DNA from: Tenrec ecaudatus
Taxonomy: Eukaryota > Chordata > Mammalia > Afrosoricida > Tenrecidae
Reading direction: 5' to 3'
Assembly (NCBI RefSeq): GCF_050624435.1
Contig: NC_134535.1
Location: 74,706,494 to 74,770,493 of the forward strand
DNA length: 64,000 nt
The notes beneath the pieces are model-generated. The model was not told the origin of the DNA. It saw only the letters and a program-made list of their open reading frames with translations, and searched no databases. Below, in pieces: positions 10,938-20,954 of the stretch. The translations under genes were made by a program, and so were the position numbers. Each line of letters begins with the position of its first letter. Positions within the stretch are counted from its first letter, which is position 1.

Positions 10938-11437
10938 TGTTAGGCAGGGATGGTATGTCCATCAACACATGCCCAAGAGAGCCAAACACAAGAAAAAAGT
11001 GCGGCGCAGTGCACATGCTCAAAGGCTTAGGATTTCCCGCATGGGCATGTGTGGGCGTTAAACCTGGATCGGCCCACCTGGGCCAGGTGAATTCAATCCA
11101 GCCAATGGGGTCGATCTGGGGTTGTCCACCATGCCTCCCCCTGGAATCCTTGAAAAGACAGCAGCCAGGGGGAGAGAGGAGAAGCTGGGGAGAAAACTTG
11201 AGAAAGAACTTGAGACAGAACTTTGGAGGAGAACTTGGGAAAGAGATCTTTGCATGAGGCTGAGCAGTCTCTGCCAGGCTGCATGGTAGGAGAAATCCTA
11301 TCGGTGCTGCGTAAAACCTAAAACTTCTTCTAATTCTCATTAAACTCACTTGGATCATGAGCCAGGCTTCGGCGTGAATTCTTTCTCACACGGAGCCAAG
11401 GACCAAGGTGTAACTCTATCCCCAGAGAGATCTTACA
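10938..11437 (+). repeat. 3' LTR of class I ERV
   Basis: The 500-bp LTR runs from TGTTAGGCAG to ATCTTACA. It is followed at once by the CTTT target duplicate and then by host sequence CCTCTTTATTCTTGGCTCC, which resumes the match with copy B at 45633. Confidence 0.9.
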
Positions 11438-11558
11438 CTTTCCTCTTTATTCTTGGCTCCGTCTATTAGCTACTGTATCACCTGACTCCATGCATATTTT
11501 CTGTCTCACAATGTCACCATCCACTTTAGTCCTCAGCTCATTATATCACGTACTTATG

Positions 11559-11827
11559 TGTCTTAATTATCAAATGCTGGTCTGACGGAAATACTTAAGA
11601 CAGAATGTATTCTATCATAGTGTCGGAGGTTTAACGTCTAAACCCCAGGTCCAAGTTTAAGGGGTGGGGGGGCTCTCTCTGTGTCAGTTCTGGGAAAGTT
11701 TCTCACCTCCTTTCAACATCTGTTGAATCTCTTGAGTCTTCTGACATCTCTTGAGATCTTTGTGTGTCATCAGCCTTCTCTGGGTCTACGAGTTCCATAG
11801 AACAGGTTCCTGATTCTAAAGTATGTA
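11559..11827. repeat. Truncated LTR-like afrotherian repeat
   Basis: It starts TGTCTTAATTATCAAATGCTGG and matches the first half of the complete element at 45750-46330 in copy B. It stops abruptly at 11827, where L1 ORF2 sequence begins, so this is the right end of the duplicated match. Confidence 0.6.
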
Positions 11828-11971
11828 AACAAGTGAAGTTACCGTTATTTGCAGATGATATGATTTTATTTATTGAGAAGCCCAAAGGCTTTACAATAGG
11901 ATGGTTGCAAGTGATGCAGGAATATGGTAGAGTAGCAGGATACAAGGTCAGCAAGCAGAATTCAACTGGAT
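11828..11971 (+). repeat. L1 ORF2 fragment, left half (target of ERVK insertion)
   Basis: Translation shows LPLFADDMILFIEKPK, containing the FADD reverse transcriptase box of L1 ORF2, then RVAGYKVSKQNS. It continues after the provirus at 19998 in the same frame context. It ends with the target site CTGGAT (11966-11971). Confidence 0.85.
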
Positions 11972-12456
11972 TGTAGGAGGCGGGTCAGCTGCTCCAGGTG
12001 TTTCTTGGTGGGTGACCAATTAGTCTGTGTCTTTGCAGACGAAAGCATTGCAAAATAACTCATTAATTTATGACCTCGCAGCTAAAAACATTGCAAGATA
12101 ACTCAGTTATTTAGGACCTCTTTAAGATTCTTTTGAATCTTGCATATCCATGTGCTTATCTTAGAACATAGAGCTCTTATTATTCAAATGCTAAGACAGT
12201 GTGACTAGTTAAGTAACATTTACATAGATATGAGGTTAAAAATGTTTTTAAAGCAAATTCTTTTATGTTTGTTTTGTAACCATTCCCTTATAAGAAGAGT
12301 ATAAAAACCAAGCTTTGAATATACTCATGACTTAAGTCCATCAGACTCTTGTCCTCCCAATTCCATATTTTGTATATGTCTCTTTCTTTTTTTGTTTTAT
12401 CCGTACACCTCATTTAAGATGCAGCTTGATATGGGGTAACGAGTCTATCACCAGCA
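11972..12456 (+). repeat. 5' LTR of ERVK-like provirus
   Basis: This is about 485 bp. A TATA box (AGTATAAAAACC near 12298-12310) lies in the expected U3 position and is repeated in the 3' LTR near 19849. It ends ...CTATCACCAGCA. Confidence 0.9.
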
Positions 12457-12460
12457 TAAT

Positions 12461-12478
12461 TGGCACCCAAACTTGGGG
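12461..12478 (+). other. Primer binding site, tRNA-Lys(1,2)-like
   Basis: TGGCACCCAAACTTGGGG lies four bases after the LTR. It fits the complement of the tRNA-Lys 3' end of the type used by Mason-Pfizer-like and several ERVK groups, with three or so differences. Similarity continues into the following TTTGAA. Confidence 0.75.
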
Positions 12479-12589
12479 ATTTGAAAACCGAGGATCCTAT
12501 GACGGACACCACTGTACAGCAGTGCCGTGAATCTTTACAGAGAAAATTAAGGGTAAGTGGTGAAAAGTTGGGAGTAATAAATAATGTGA

Positions 12590-14045
12590 CAGACTTCTAG
12601 TAAACGTATGTATGTAAATATGCTATATCATATATCAAAAACTAGAGGAACTAATGTTAGTTAAGAACAATTGGAACAATTTATTTGCTTTATACAACAG
12701 GTGTTCCTTGGTTTCCTAATGATGACTTAAAGACGTGGAAAGAGGTTGGAAAAATGTTGCAGGATTTTTACTCTACCAATGGACAAGCCAAGGTTCCTGT
12801 TTTTGCTTTTACTTTGTGGGGATTAATAAAAGATTGTATAGATCCTCGGCACGAAGTTGATAAATTGACTATAGAAAATAATATTGATGAAAATGAGCCT
12901 TCAGCCCCTAGATATAAGAAATTATTAAAAACAGATGGATTAGATACATCCGGTGAACAAACTTCAGCAGAGGCGACAGCAAAATATGAGATAGATAATT
13001 ATGATCAAGTGATTATGACACAAGAAGAGGGGAGTGAAGCAAACAAGGAAAAAGGAGAGGAAAAAATTTGGCAGACTTTAAATGCCCTACAAGAATCTAT
13101 ATCACAATTAGTTATAGGGAAACAAAAAGGGGTTTCCCTTTAGGAAAGGTTTTTGAGCCCCAAAATCGGCCTTACAACAAACCGTAGCTTTAGCAACAGA
13201 ACAGGGAGAAGATTTAGGAATTCCAGGATGTTATCCGGTTAGGGAACAAAATGCTCAAGGATAGGGACGAATATTCTCCCCCATTCCATTCAAAACTATA
13301 AAAGATTTAAAATCTGCTTGTTTCTCAATATGGTCCTGTGGCTCCTTGTACTATGGAGTTGATACAATAGGACATGATATGTTTTGTGCAGGAGACTGGA
13401 AGCAGCTAGCTCGAGCGTGTTTAGCAGGGGTGACTACTTGCTTTGGAAGTCTGAGTTTTCGGAATCCTGCAAGATGACAGCTAAATTAAATGCAGGTAAT
13501 GGTCAACAACAAATAAATTATGAGATGTTAGCAGGTGATGGAAATTATAGTGACATACCAAATCAATTAAATAATCCTTTAGGAGCCTACGCTCAGACAG
13601 TGGCTGATGATCGTAGGGCTTGGAGAAAACTGCCATCAGGAGGAAGAAACACAGAAGTGTCCAAAGCTATACATGGCCCCAATGAACCTTTTTTAGAATT
13701 TGTTAATCAGCTTTGGCAGGCTGCCAGACGAATTTTAGGACAGTCAGAAGGCACTAATGTGATTGTCAAACATTTGGCTTTTGAAAATGCTAATGGCCCA
13801 TGTAAATCTGCCATACGCGGTATAAAAACAAGGATAGTCTGAATGACATGATTAGGCTTTGCACTGACATTGGCCAATCATCCATTCAGGGATTGGCTAT
13901 GGCTGCTGCTGTACAGGGAAAAACGTTTCAGGAATCTTTACACTTCCAAGGAAGGTCTAATAATGGAGGAATGGGACCTTACTTTGCCTCTGGTAGACAA
14001 GGACACCTTTCAAAAAAAGTCCTAACAAAAATACTTCCCTAATAA
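12590..14045 (+). pseudogene. gag: gag remnant of ERVK-like provirus
   Basis: Matrix-like sequence is at 12685-13143 with the VPWFPNDDLKTWKEVGK block and Glu-rich sequence after it. A stop (TAG at 13141) separates it from capsid. Capsid at 13384-13842 holds the major homology region GPNEPFLEFVNQLWQAARRI, then VKHLAFENANGPC. A frameshift near 13840 moves the rest (to 14042) to another frame. Nucleocapsid is reduced to one degenerate knuckle, FASGRQGHLSKK, whose zinc-binding cysteines are lost. The gene is beyond function. Confidence 0.85.
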
Positions 14046-14099
14046 GAGGCCCTCTACTTCCCTAAGTAGAGGACCACATTGAGCAAACAGGTGCAAATC

Positions 14100-15046
14100 T
14101 AAAACAGATATAGATGGAAAACCATTAAGTGGGCTGTCGGGAAACTGACAACGGGGCCAGTCTCAAGGCCCAACAAAATGTTTCTGGGGCACTGCAGAGC
14201 GACAAAAACAATCCATTCATGACCTCTATCAGGCAACAGCAGGAAGTGCAGATTGGACCTCAGTCCCTCCACCCGCTTCATATTAACAGGAGATATGGGA
14301 ATACAAGCCATTCCTACTGGTGTATATGGACCATTACCTCCAGGCAGGGTAGGGCTCATTTTGGGAAGAAGCAGCACCACTATGAAGAGATTGCAAGTTT
14401 CTCCTGGGGTGATAGATCAGGATTACACCAAGGAAGTTAAGGTCATGGCTTCATCACCTACTAAAGTTAGTGTTTTGTCTCCAGAAAATAGAATTGCATA
14501 ATTATTACTATTGCCTTTTCATAAAGTAGGATGGAAACATAATAAAGAATGACGAGACCAAGGTTTTGGCTCTTCGGATGCCTACTGGATCAGAAACCTT
14601 AAAGAAGGAAGGCCTGAATTAATACTATCCATAAAAGGAAAATAATTTAAAGGATTATTAGACACTGGAGCAGATGTATCTTGTATATCAAAAATACATT
14701 GACCCCTACAGTGGCCTCTTTCTACTGCAGATACATACTTAGAGGGCATAGAGGGCAGGCTCAACATCCCTGTAAAAACTCTGATAATTTAGAATGGAAA
14801 TACAAAGAAGGACATAAAAGTATCTTTAAACCTTTTATAGTTAATCACTTACCCATAAACATATGGGGCAGGGATGTATTGAGTCAAATGAATGTAATGC
14901 TGTTTTCGCCTAACCAACAAGTCACGAATATGATGTTTGACCCAGGACATGTTCCTGGTACCGGGCTCAGAAGTAAAGGACAAGGCATTACTGAGCCCAT
15001 ACAAGCCCAGGGAAACTCAAACAGATTGGGTTTAGGAAATTTTTAA
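14100..15046 (+). pseudogene. pro: pro remnant of ERVK-like provirus (dUTPase, retropepsin, G-patch)
   Basis: A trimeric dUTPase domain covers about 14220-14520, with GRSS (14364-14375) and GVIDQDY (14406-14426), the motifs for phosphate and uracil binding. The protease follows with its active site DTGA at 14661-14672, preceded by an in-frame TAA at 14643. Its C-terminal IWGRDVL block is at 14861-14881. A G-patch (GTGLRSKGQGI... ending GLGNF, 14957-15043) closes it. dUTPase plus a G-patch on protease is a betaretroviral arrangement. Stops and frameshifts separate the parts. Confidence 0.85.
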
Positions 15047-17654
15047 TAGCGACCACTGACAAGTCTGCACCGCATGCAGATGCTATTACTTGGAAGTCTG
15101 ATGAGCCTGTGTGGGTTGATCAATGGCCGCTTAATGAAGAAAAGATAAAAGCTGCCAAACTGTTAGTGCAGGAACAGTTAGAAAAGGGACATATAGAAAG
15201 AACCACCCAATTCACCTTGGAATTCTCTGATTTTTGTTATCAAGAAAATATCAGGTAATTGGCGATTAGTACAAGATCTTAGGAAAGTTAATTGTACCAT
15301 GGAAACCATGGGAGCTTTACAACCTGGCATGCCTATTTCCTCTGCTATTCCCAGTAACACATAAAGTTATTATCGATTTAAATGATTGTTTTTATACTAC
15401 TCCCTTGGATCCCAAAGATTATAAAAGATTTGCTTTTCGTATTCATTTTAAAGAACCTATGGAGCGTTATCAGTGGAGAGTTTTACCTCAGGGAATGTCT
15501 AATAGCGCCACTTTGTGTCAAAAGTTTGTACTTGCAGCTATATAGTCAGGAAGAAACCTGAACCATCGGTGTATATCATTCACTACATGGATGATATTTT
15601 GATGGCTCATAGGGACCAAAATGCGGCCCTCTTGATTTTTTACTTACTACGAGAAGCATTAAAAAGACATGGATTAGTTATAGCATAAGAAAAAGTACAA
15701 GTTATGGAACCTTACAAATATTTAGGACATTTTTAACAAAAAGGTTTTGTTAAACCCCAGAAGATAGAAATAAGAAAAGATCACTTACAAACTTTAAATG
15801 ATTTTCAAAAATTACTAGGAGATATTAATTGGCTTAGACCATATTTAAAAATAAGTACTGGAGACCTTAAGCCTTTATTTGATATTTTAAAAGGAGATCC
15901 TGATCCAAATTCGACTCGGGAAATTTCCCCTGTAGCAGAACAAACTTTAAATTTAGTACATTTACGTATTCAAAAACAACGAATTATGTATATGACTTAT
16001 GGTAAACTTTGGTGCTTTTACATCTTGCCCACTCATCACACACCTACGGGTGTGTTATGACAGGAAGGACCATTATGGTGTGTATATTTAGCTTCTTCAA
16101 GGAAAAGAGTTCTAAAACCTTAGTTCGAAGAAATAGCTGAATTAGTGATGAAAGGTAGGTCTGAGTCTGTTCAATATTTTTGGAAAACACCCTAATTCTA
16201 TAGTTATACTCTATGACAGATCCCAAACTTCTTGGTTATGGGAAAGTTGTGATTCATGGGGATTAGCATTTGCTGGGTTTTGTGGATTGGTGAACAATAT
16301 TTATCCTCCAGACAAGTTGTTACAATTTGCTAAAATACCATTTATTTGTTTTCCCCAGCATTTATAAAAATAAACTCATACCTCATTCCCTTACAATATT
16401 TACTGTTGGTTCCTCCAAAGGAACTGCAGCCCTTTCTTACAAATGACATACTATGGTTAAAAAATTTCTAGCTCAATCTGCACAATTAGTGGAGCTACAT
16501 GCCATCACAGCAGTTTTCAACTACATACTGAACAACCTTTTAACATTTATTCAGACAGTCTATATGTTGTTTTCGCATTAAATAATTTAAAAACTGTTGC
16601 TTGTATTCAATCACAAAATGAGCCTATTTTGGCTTTATTTGGTGAATTACAACAATTAATTTGGAACCGCGAATATCCTTATTTTGCGGCACTTATCAGA
16701 GCTCACTACCTGGGGCTTTGGCAGAAGTCAACAATTTAGCTGATTGGGCAACTCGAGCTGTAGGAGCATCTGTCAATTTATCTCAAGATCAAATTACTTT
16801 AGGCCAGCGTTCACAACAACTACATCACCCGAATAGCCAGGCTTTAAAGCATCGATTTAACATATCTAAAGAAGCAGCAAGGGACATAGTAAAATCTTGT
16901 CCTCATTGTGCTCCTCATTTACCAGTTCCTCATTTAGGTGTTAATCCCAGAGGACTGCTCTCAGGACATCTTTGGCAGATGGATGTTACTCACATTCCTT
17001 TATTTGGTATATTGAGTTATTTGCGTGCTACGGTGGACACTTACTCTGGATTTATGGTGGCCACTCCTATGACTGGTGAAAAAACATCTTTAGTTATTCA
17101 ACACATGTAATGCTGTTTTGCTATCATTGGTATACCTAAATGCTTAAAGACAGATAATGGATCCGCTTATATTAGTAAATCATTTGCTCAATTTTGTGTC
17201 ACTTTTTGAATTAAATATACAACTGGAATCCCTTATAATCCTCAAGGGCAAGGTATTGTGGAGCATGCCAATGGGACTGTGAAGCAACAATTAGATAAAA
17301 TAAAGAAGGGGGAGCTATACCCTTCGACTCCTCACAGTTTAATTAATCATACTTTATTTATTTTAAAATTTTTTTATTTTGGATGTACACAGTCAGTCTG
17401 CTTCTGACCGCCTTTGGAAAAAGATTCCTAAACATAAAGACAAAGCATATGCAAAATGGAAAGATCCACTTACTGGACAATGGCAAGAGCCAGCTCCTGT
17501 CCTGATTTGGGGACAAGGACATGTTTGTATTGTTCCACAGGACGCTGAAAACGCTCGTTGGCTGCCAGAAAGACTGGTGAGACCTGTGCTACCACCTGCG
17601 AGTATCCAAGATGAAGACGCCGCAGTTCCTGATGCTCCTGATCATCTGGATTGA
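15047..17654 (+). pseudogene. pol: pol remnant of ERVK-like provirus (RT, RNase H, integrase)
   Basis: The reverse transcriptase region contains LPQGMSNS from 15483 and the catalytic YMDD at 15584-15595. RNase H spans about 16390-16740, where the first catalytic Asp box reads TVGSS rather than TDGSS. Integrase spans about 16740-17650: an HH...CPHC zinc-binding region, then catalytic Asp at 16982, Asp at 17153 (KTDNGS) and Glu at 17261 (IVEHAN), then a C-terminal domain in the 17379-17654 frame. Stops are frequent, for example near 15258, 15543, 15736 and 17108. The end overlaps env in another frame, as is usual. Confidence 0.88.
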
Positions 17655-19285
17655 AGGCATCTTTGGCAAGGGTATCTACGGGGCCTATGTCCCAAACCCT
17701 TCATTTTTACATCCTGAAGGCTGGACTGAAGCAGCTATCTCTGTTTGGGCAAATGACAGTCGTCTCGTGGGACTACCATATGGAGCAGTGCCCAGACAAG
17801 TGTTGTCTAATTTCACCTATGAAGCAATGGGATGAGGCATGCCTATATGGTTTAGTTTCCTTAGTCGTGTTCCAGGATGCATGTTAGTGAATAGGACTAA
17901 TTTAAGGACTCAAGGGTCTGCATATGCCATTTTACAGCATCCAGTCACCACAAATTCTGCAACAGAAACTTTGAGACCTCCCCCACATTTTCATCCCTGC
18001 ATTAAAGCCAAAGCCTTAACTGAAAAGATTATTCATTGGCAGCAGTGTTATACGGCTACCCCTGCTAGAAGGATTTGACACCACTCTGTGGGACTGGTCT
18101 AATGTAAGCAGATATGATCCTAAGAATCCCGCTTGCAACAACACGGTTACACAGACCGACTGCTCTGTGCCTTACAGATTGTCAATAGGACTGTGGCAAC
18201 ATAAAGAACGTACTCAGACTTGTGGAAGATAACTGCTGCATCTGGTCACATTTTACAATGGTATTTGAATGAGACAGGGATCTTATCCTCAAATGGGTCA
18301 TCAAAGGCGTCTATAAATTTCAGTAATATTGAATCATTGTTACTAAATAATGCTTGTAAACTGCAAGGATATGTTCAGTCTTGTCTTGGATCTCCATATG
18401 TGTTTTAAATAGGAAAAGTGAACATATCTATTGTTGCTCATAATAATTTTAATGTATCCTGTAAAAAGTGTACATTGACTAGTTGTGTGAGTGTTATAGA
18501 AGAAGGACTACAAGTAATGGTTTTAAAACAACCACCTTTTCTTGTGATTCCAGTTAGTATACAAGAGGATTGGTATGAAGATAAAGGATCAAACATGGTG
18601 GAGAAAATTTTAGGAAACATGAGAAATGGATTAGACAGACCCAAAAGATTTGTGGTAACACCGATCTTAGGGATTATAGCTTAATTTACAGCTATAGCGT
18701 TTACTACCACTGCTGTAATGGCATTAGTACAAAATGTGTAAACTGCTCATTATGTTAACCAGTTGAGTCATACCTTACGGAAACATTGGTAACACAAGAA
18801 GATATAGATCATGATATGGAAGCTAAATTAGAAATGTTATATGATGCTGTATTACAAATGGGTGAGGAAATTAAGAGAATGAAATAGATTCAGAAGTTTG
18901 TGTGTCATGCCAATTATAAACTAATATGTGTTACTCGAAAACAGTTTAACGCAAGTCAATATTCGTGGGATAATATTCAAAAACATATCATTGGGATTTG
19001 GCATGAGAAAAATGCATCTTTGGATCTTATTAATTTGATAAAGAAATTGTAGATTTACAACGTGCTCCTGTCTTACATTCTGATACAGCGCAAGTGGTCA
19101 ATGAATTTTGGGACACTTTACATAAGCTTCTTCCAGACGGAAGTATGTTTAAAAATTGGTTGGAATATGTTATTAGTTTGGGTGTCACTTTGGGAATTTT
19201 TGCATTTTATTACCTTGTTCTCTGCAATGTCTTCAAACCATGCTGGCACGTATTATGTCACAAGTTCATCTGAACAGCCTTGAGT
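17611..19285 (+). pseudogene. env: env remnant of ERVK-like provirus
   Basis: The ATG at 17611 opens a hydrophobic signal-like stretch (FLMLLIIWIEGIF) and surface-subunit sequence in several frames. Stops at 17833 and 18076 and frameshifts break it. The CxxC-like KKCTLTSC block, a furin-type RPKR site at 18637-18648 and a hydrophobic fusion-peptide-like stretch follow, with a TAA at 18682. A transmembrane stretch is encoded near 19171-19240. The pattern of blocks is that of a beta-type Env (ERVK/MMTV-like) rather than the gamma-type Env of Mason-Pfizer virus. It cannot make a protein. Confidence 0.8.
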
Positions 19286-19320
19286 TAAATTGAGTTAGTG
19301 GAGTTAACCCCCTTCGCAAA

Positions 19321-19470
19321 GTCTGAAGGACTGGCAGTCAGTGACGGGTAAGAGGATTGAGTTCAGATGCATCAACCTAAGACAAGAAACTGTTTTTAAA
19401 TAACAGTAGACCCAATGACGGGTAAGATCATCAGAACCTGTCCCAACCTAAGATGGACCCAGTTCCGCTT
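19321..19470 (+). ncRNA. Constitutive transport element (CTE)-like RNA export element
   Basis: The stretch has an internal two-fold repeat: CAGTGACGGGTAAG (19339-19352) with AACCTAAGACA (19374-19384), then CCAATGACGGGTAAG (19412-19426) with AACCTAAGATGG (19445-19456). A base stem pairs GGACTGG (19328-19334) with CCAGTTCC (19459-19466). A central hairpin can form from ACTGTT (from 19390) and AACAGT (from 19402). This is the signature of the type D retrovirus CTE, a long hairpin with two symmetric internal loops that recruit NXF1/TAP to export unspliced RNA. It lies where type D viruses carry it, between env and the 3' LTR. Function is inferred from the sequence. Confidence 0.85.
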
Positions 19471-19490
19471 TGCTCATTTTTAGTAAATAA

Positions 19491-19502
19491 AGAAGGGGGA
19501 GA
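19491..19502 (+). other. Polypurine tract of ERVK-like provirus
   Basis: AGAAGGGGGAGA abuts the 3' LTR start at 19503, the expected plus-strand primer site. Confidence 0.85.
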
Positions 19503-19997
19503 TGTAGGAGTCAGGTCAGCTGCTCCAGGTGTTTCTTGGTGGGTGACCAATTAGTCCCTTGTGCCTCTGTGTCTTTGCAGACAAAAGCATTGCAGAATAA
19601 CTCAGTTATTTATGGCCTTGCAGCTGAAAACATTGCAAGATAACTCAGTTATTTAAGACCTCTTTAAGATTCTTTTGAATCTTGCATATCGCTGTGCTTA
19701 TCTTAGAACGTAGTGCTTTTATTAATCAAATGTTAAGGCAGTGTGACTACCTAAGTAACATTTGCATAGATAAGAGGTTAAGAATGTTTTTTAAAGCAAG
19801 TTCTTTGATTTTTGTTTTGTAACCATTCCCTTGTAAGAAGAGTATAAAAACCAAGATTGGAATATTCTCTGGACTTCAGTCCATCAAACTGTTGTCCTCC
19901 CAATCCCATACTTTGTATATGTCTCTTTCCTTTTCTTTCATCCACACGCCTCATTTCAGATGCAGCCTGATATTGGATAGCTGGTCTATCACCCACA
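19503..19997 (+). repeat. 3' LTR of ERVK-like provirus
   Basis: This is 495 bp and matches 11972-12456 throughout. It carries a 12- to 13-bp stretch (CCTTGTGCCTCTG region, near 19557) that the 5' LTR lacks. It ends CTATCACCCACA followed by the CTGGAT target copy. Confidence 0.9.
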
Positions 19998-20115
19998 CTG
20001 GATTGCTATTTATAACTGATAGGATTACAGAAAAAGAGATCAAGAAGGTAGCACCCTTCACTTTAGCCTATCATAAACTGAAATATCTAGGGGTATACCT
20101 AACCAAACATGAATG
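19998..20115 (+). repeat. L1 ORF2 fragment, right half
   Basis: Translation continues LLFITDRITEKEIKKVAPFT and KLKYLGVYLTK, the L1 ORF2 block that follows the part at 11828-11971. Together they form one about 260-bp L1 piece split by the provirus. Confidence 0.85.
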
Positions 20116-20300
20116 GATTACCTTCTTCCTATGAAAGAGATGGTGCTGTTGGCTGAAGTGATTCAATGGAGTTTAGGGGCTCAATGTCCCCATCTTCCTG
20201 ATTGTCTGCCCATATGTCTTAATCCAAAGTTTCAGGGTCCCTTACCTCCCAATCAGTGTCTTCATTTTAACATCAGTCACCATTCACTCCAATACACTAC
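20116..20300. other. Unassigned intergenic sequence
   Basis: No gene or repeat is recognised. Confidence 0.3.
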
Positions 20301-20850
20301 TGTGTTAATCTGGGTAGACTAGAGAAACAAATTCATAGATACATTTATATGTATATAAGAAAGAGGTTTGCATACAAGAGTAATTGAATATTGACAAAAC
20401 ATCCCAGCCAAGTCCGATATTTACCCATATGTCTGATAACAATCTCTAAAGTCCTCTAGAGACCCATGAAGCAAATGCAACGATGCCACGTGCCACAGGC
20501 CAGGTGGTGGGGAGTCTTGTGTATCCAGTGGTGTAAGCATCTCAGCACTGGCAGGGGTCTCCATGTGGCTTCTCCAGTTACCAGGGCACTGAGTCTATCA
20601 GCATAGTACACTGTGTCTTGTCAGTAGAGCATATCTCAGGGAGTGAGCTGAGAGAGGAGGGTGTCTCCTGCCTCCAAGGAGGAAATACAGGAGCTCCCAG
20701 AATCCTCAGGAAAAGTTCATGGCCTTCCAGAGGTTTTATTGGCTATTACCCGATTAGCAGACTACACTGCACCCCCATCACTCTAAATTCTATCAAGTTC
20801 CAAATTGACACCAGATTGTGTAATTACCACAACTACCACTGCCACATATA
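20301..20850 (+). repeat. Head-conserved interspersed repeat, copy 1
   Basis: It starts TGTGTTAATCTGGGTAGACTAGAGAAACAAAT and continues about 550 bp to an AATTACCACAACTACC-like end. The same head occurs at 24681, at 32084 and reversed at 53323. The bodies share only short blocks such as GTAAGCATCTCAGCACTGGC. Confidence 0.6.
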
Positions 20851-20954
20851 ATAAATGTAATCTTTCAATCATATTAAGATTTGTGCAGTCAGATCTATGT
20901 GCATATATTTACAAGTTTAGTATTAAAGTAGCAGATGGACATTAGGACTCCACT

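Larger units (their letters stand above)
7077..11437 (+). mobile_element. Class I (gammaretrovirus-like, HERV-H-type) endogenous retrovirus, internally deleted provirus
   Basis: Two LTRs (7077-7570 and 10938-11437) start TGTTAGGCAG and end CA. They are flanked by the 4-bp target duplication CTTT at 7073-7076 and 11438-11441. The paralogous site in copy B (45628-45636, GATACCTTTCC) is uninterrupted with a single CTTT, proving the boundaries. Order inside: a tRNA-His-like primer site, a long leader, gag remnants (matrix, capsid, two zinc knuckles), a protease remnant, then a deletion removing essentially all of pol and env, and a short purine tract. All reading frames are broken. At 4.36 kb it is about half the length of a full provirus. 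The LTRs differ at roughly 12 per cent of positions by eye, which indicates an old insertion. Confidence 0.9.
11972..19997 (+). mobile_element. Class II (ERVK/betaretrovirus-like) endogenous retrovirus, near full-length but inactivated
   Basis: LTRs at 11972-12456 and 19503-19997 start TGTAGGAG and end CA. They are flanked by a perfect 6-bp target duplication CTGGAT (11966-11971 and 19998-20003) inside an L1 ORF2 fragment. A tRNA-Lys-like primer site and a purine tract are present. Gene order is gag, pro with dUTPase and G-patch, pol, env, then an RNA element resembling a type D constitutive transport element, then the LTR. Every gene carries several stops or frameshifts, so the 8.0-kb provirus cannot code. 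LTR divergence is about 8 per cent by eye plus a 12- to 13-bp indel near 12025/19557. The dUTPase, G-patch, Lys primer and 6-bp duplication all agree with class II. Confidence 0.92.

Noticed and set aside
11972-19997. Possibly active provirus
   Set aside because: There are multiple stops and frameshifts in gag, pro, pol and env, zinc knuckle cysteines are lost, and the LTRs are diverged. It cannot code for functional proteins.
20618-20851. Small ORF with His/Tyr-rich end
   Set aside because: It lies inside the body of an interspersed repeat and is not conserved in the other copies.
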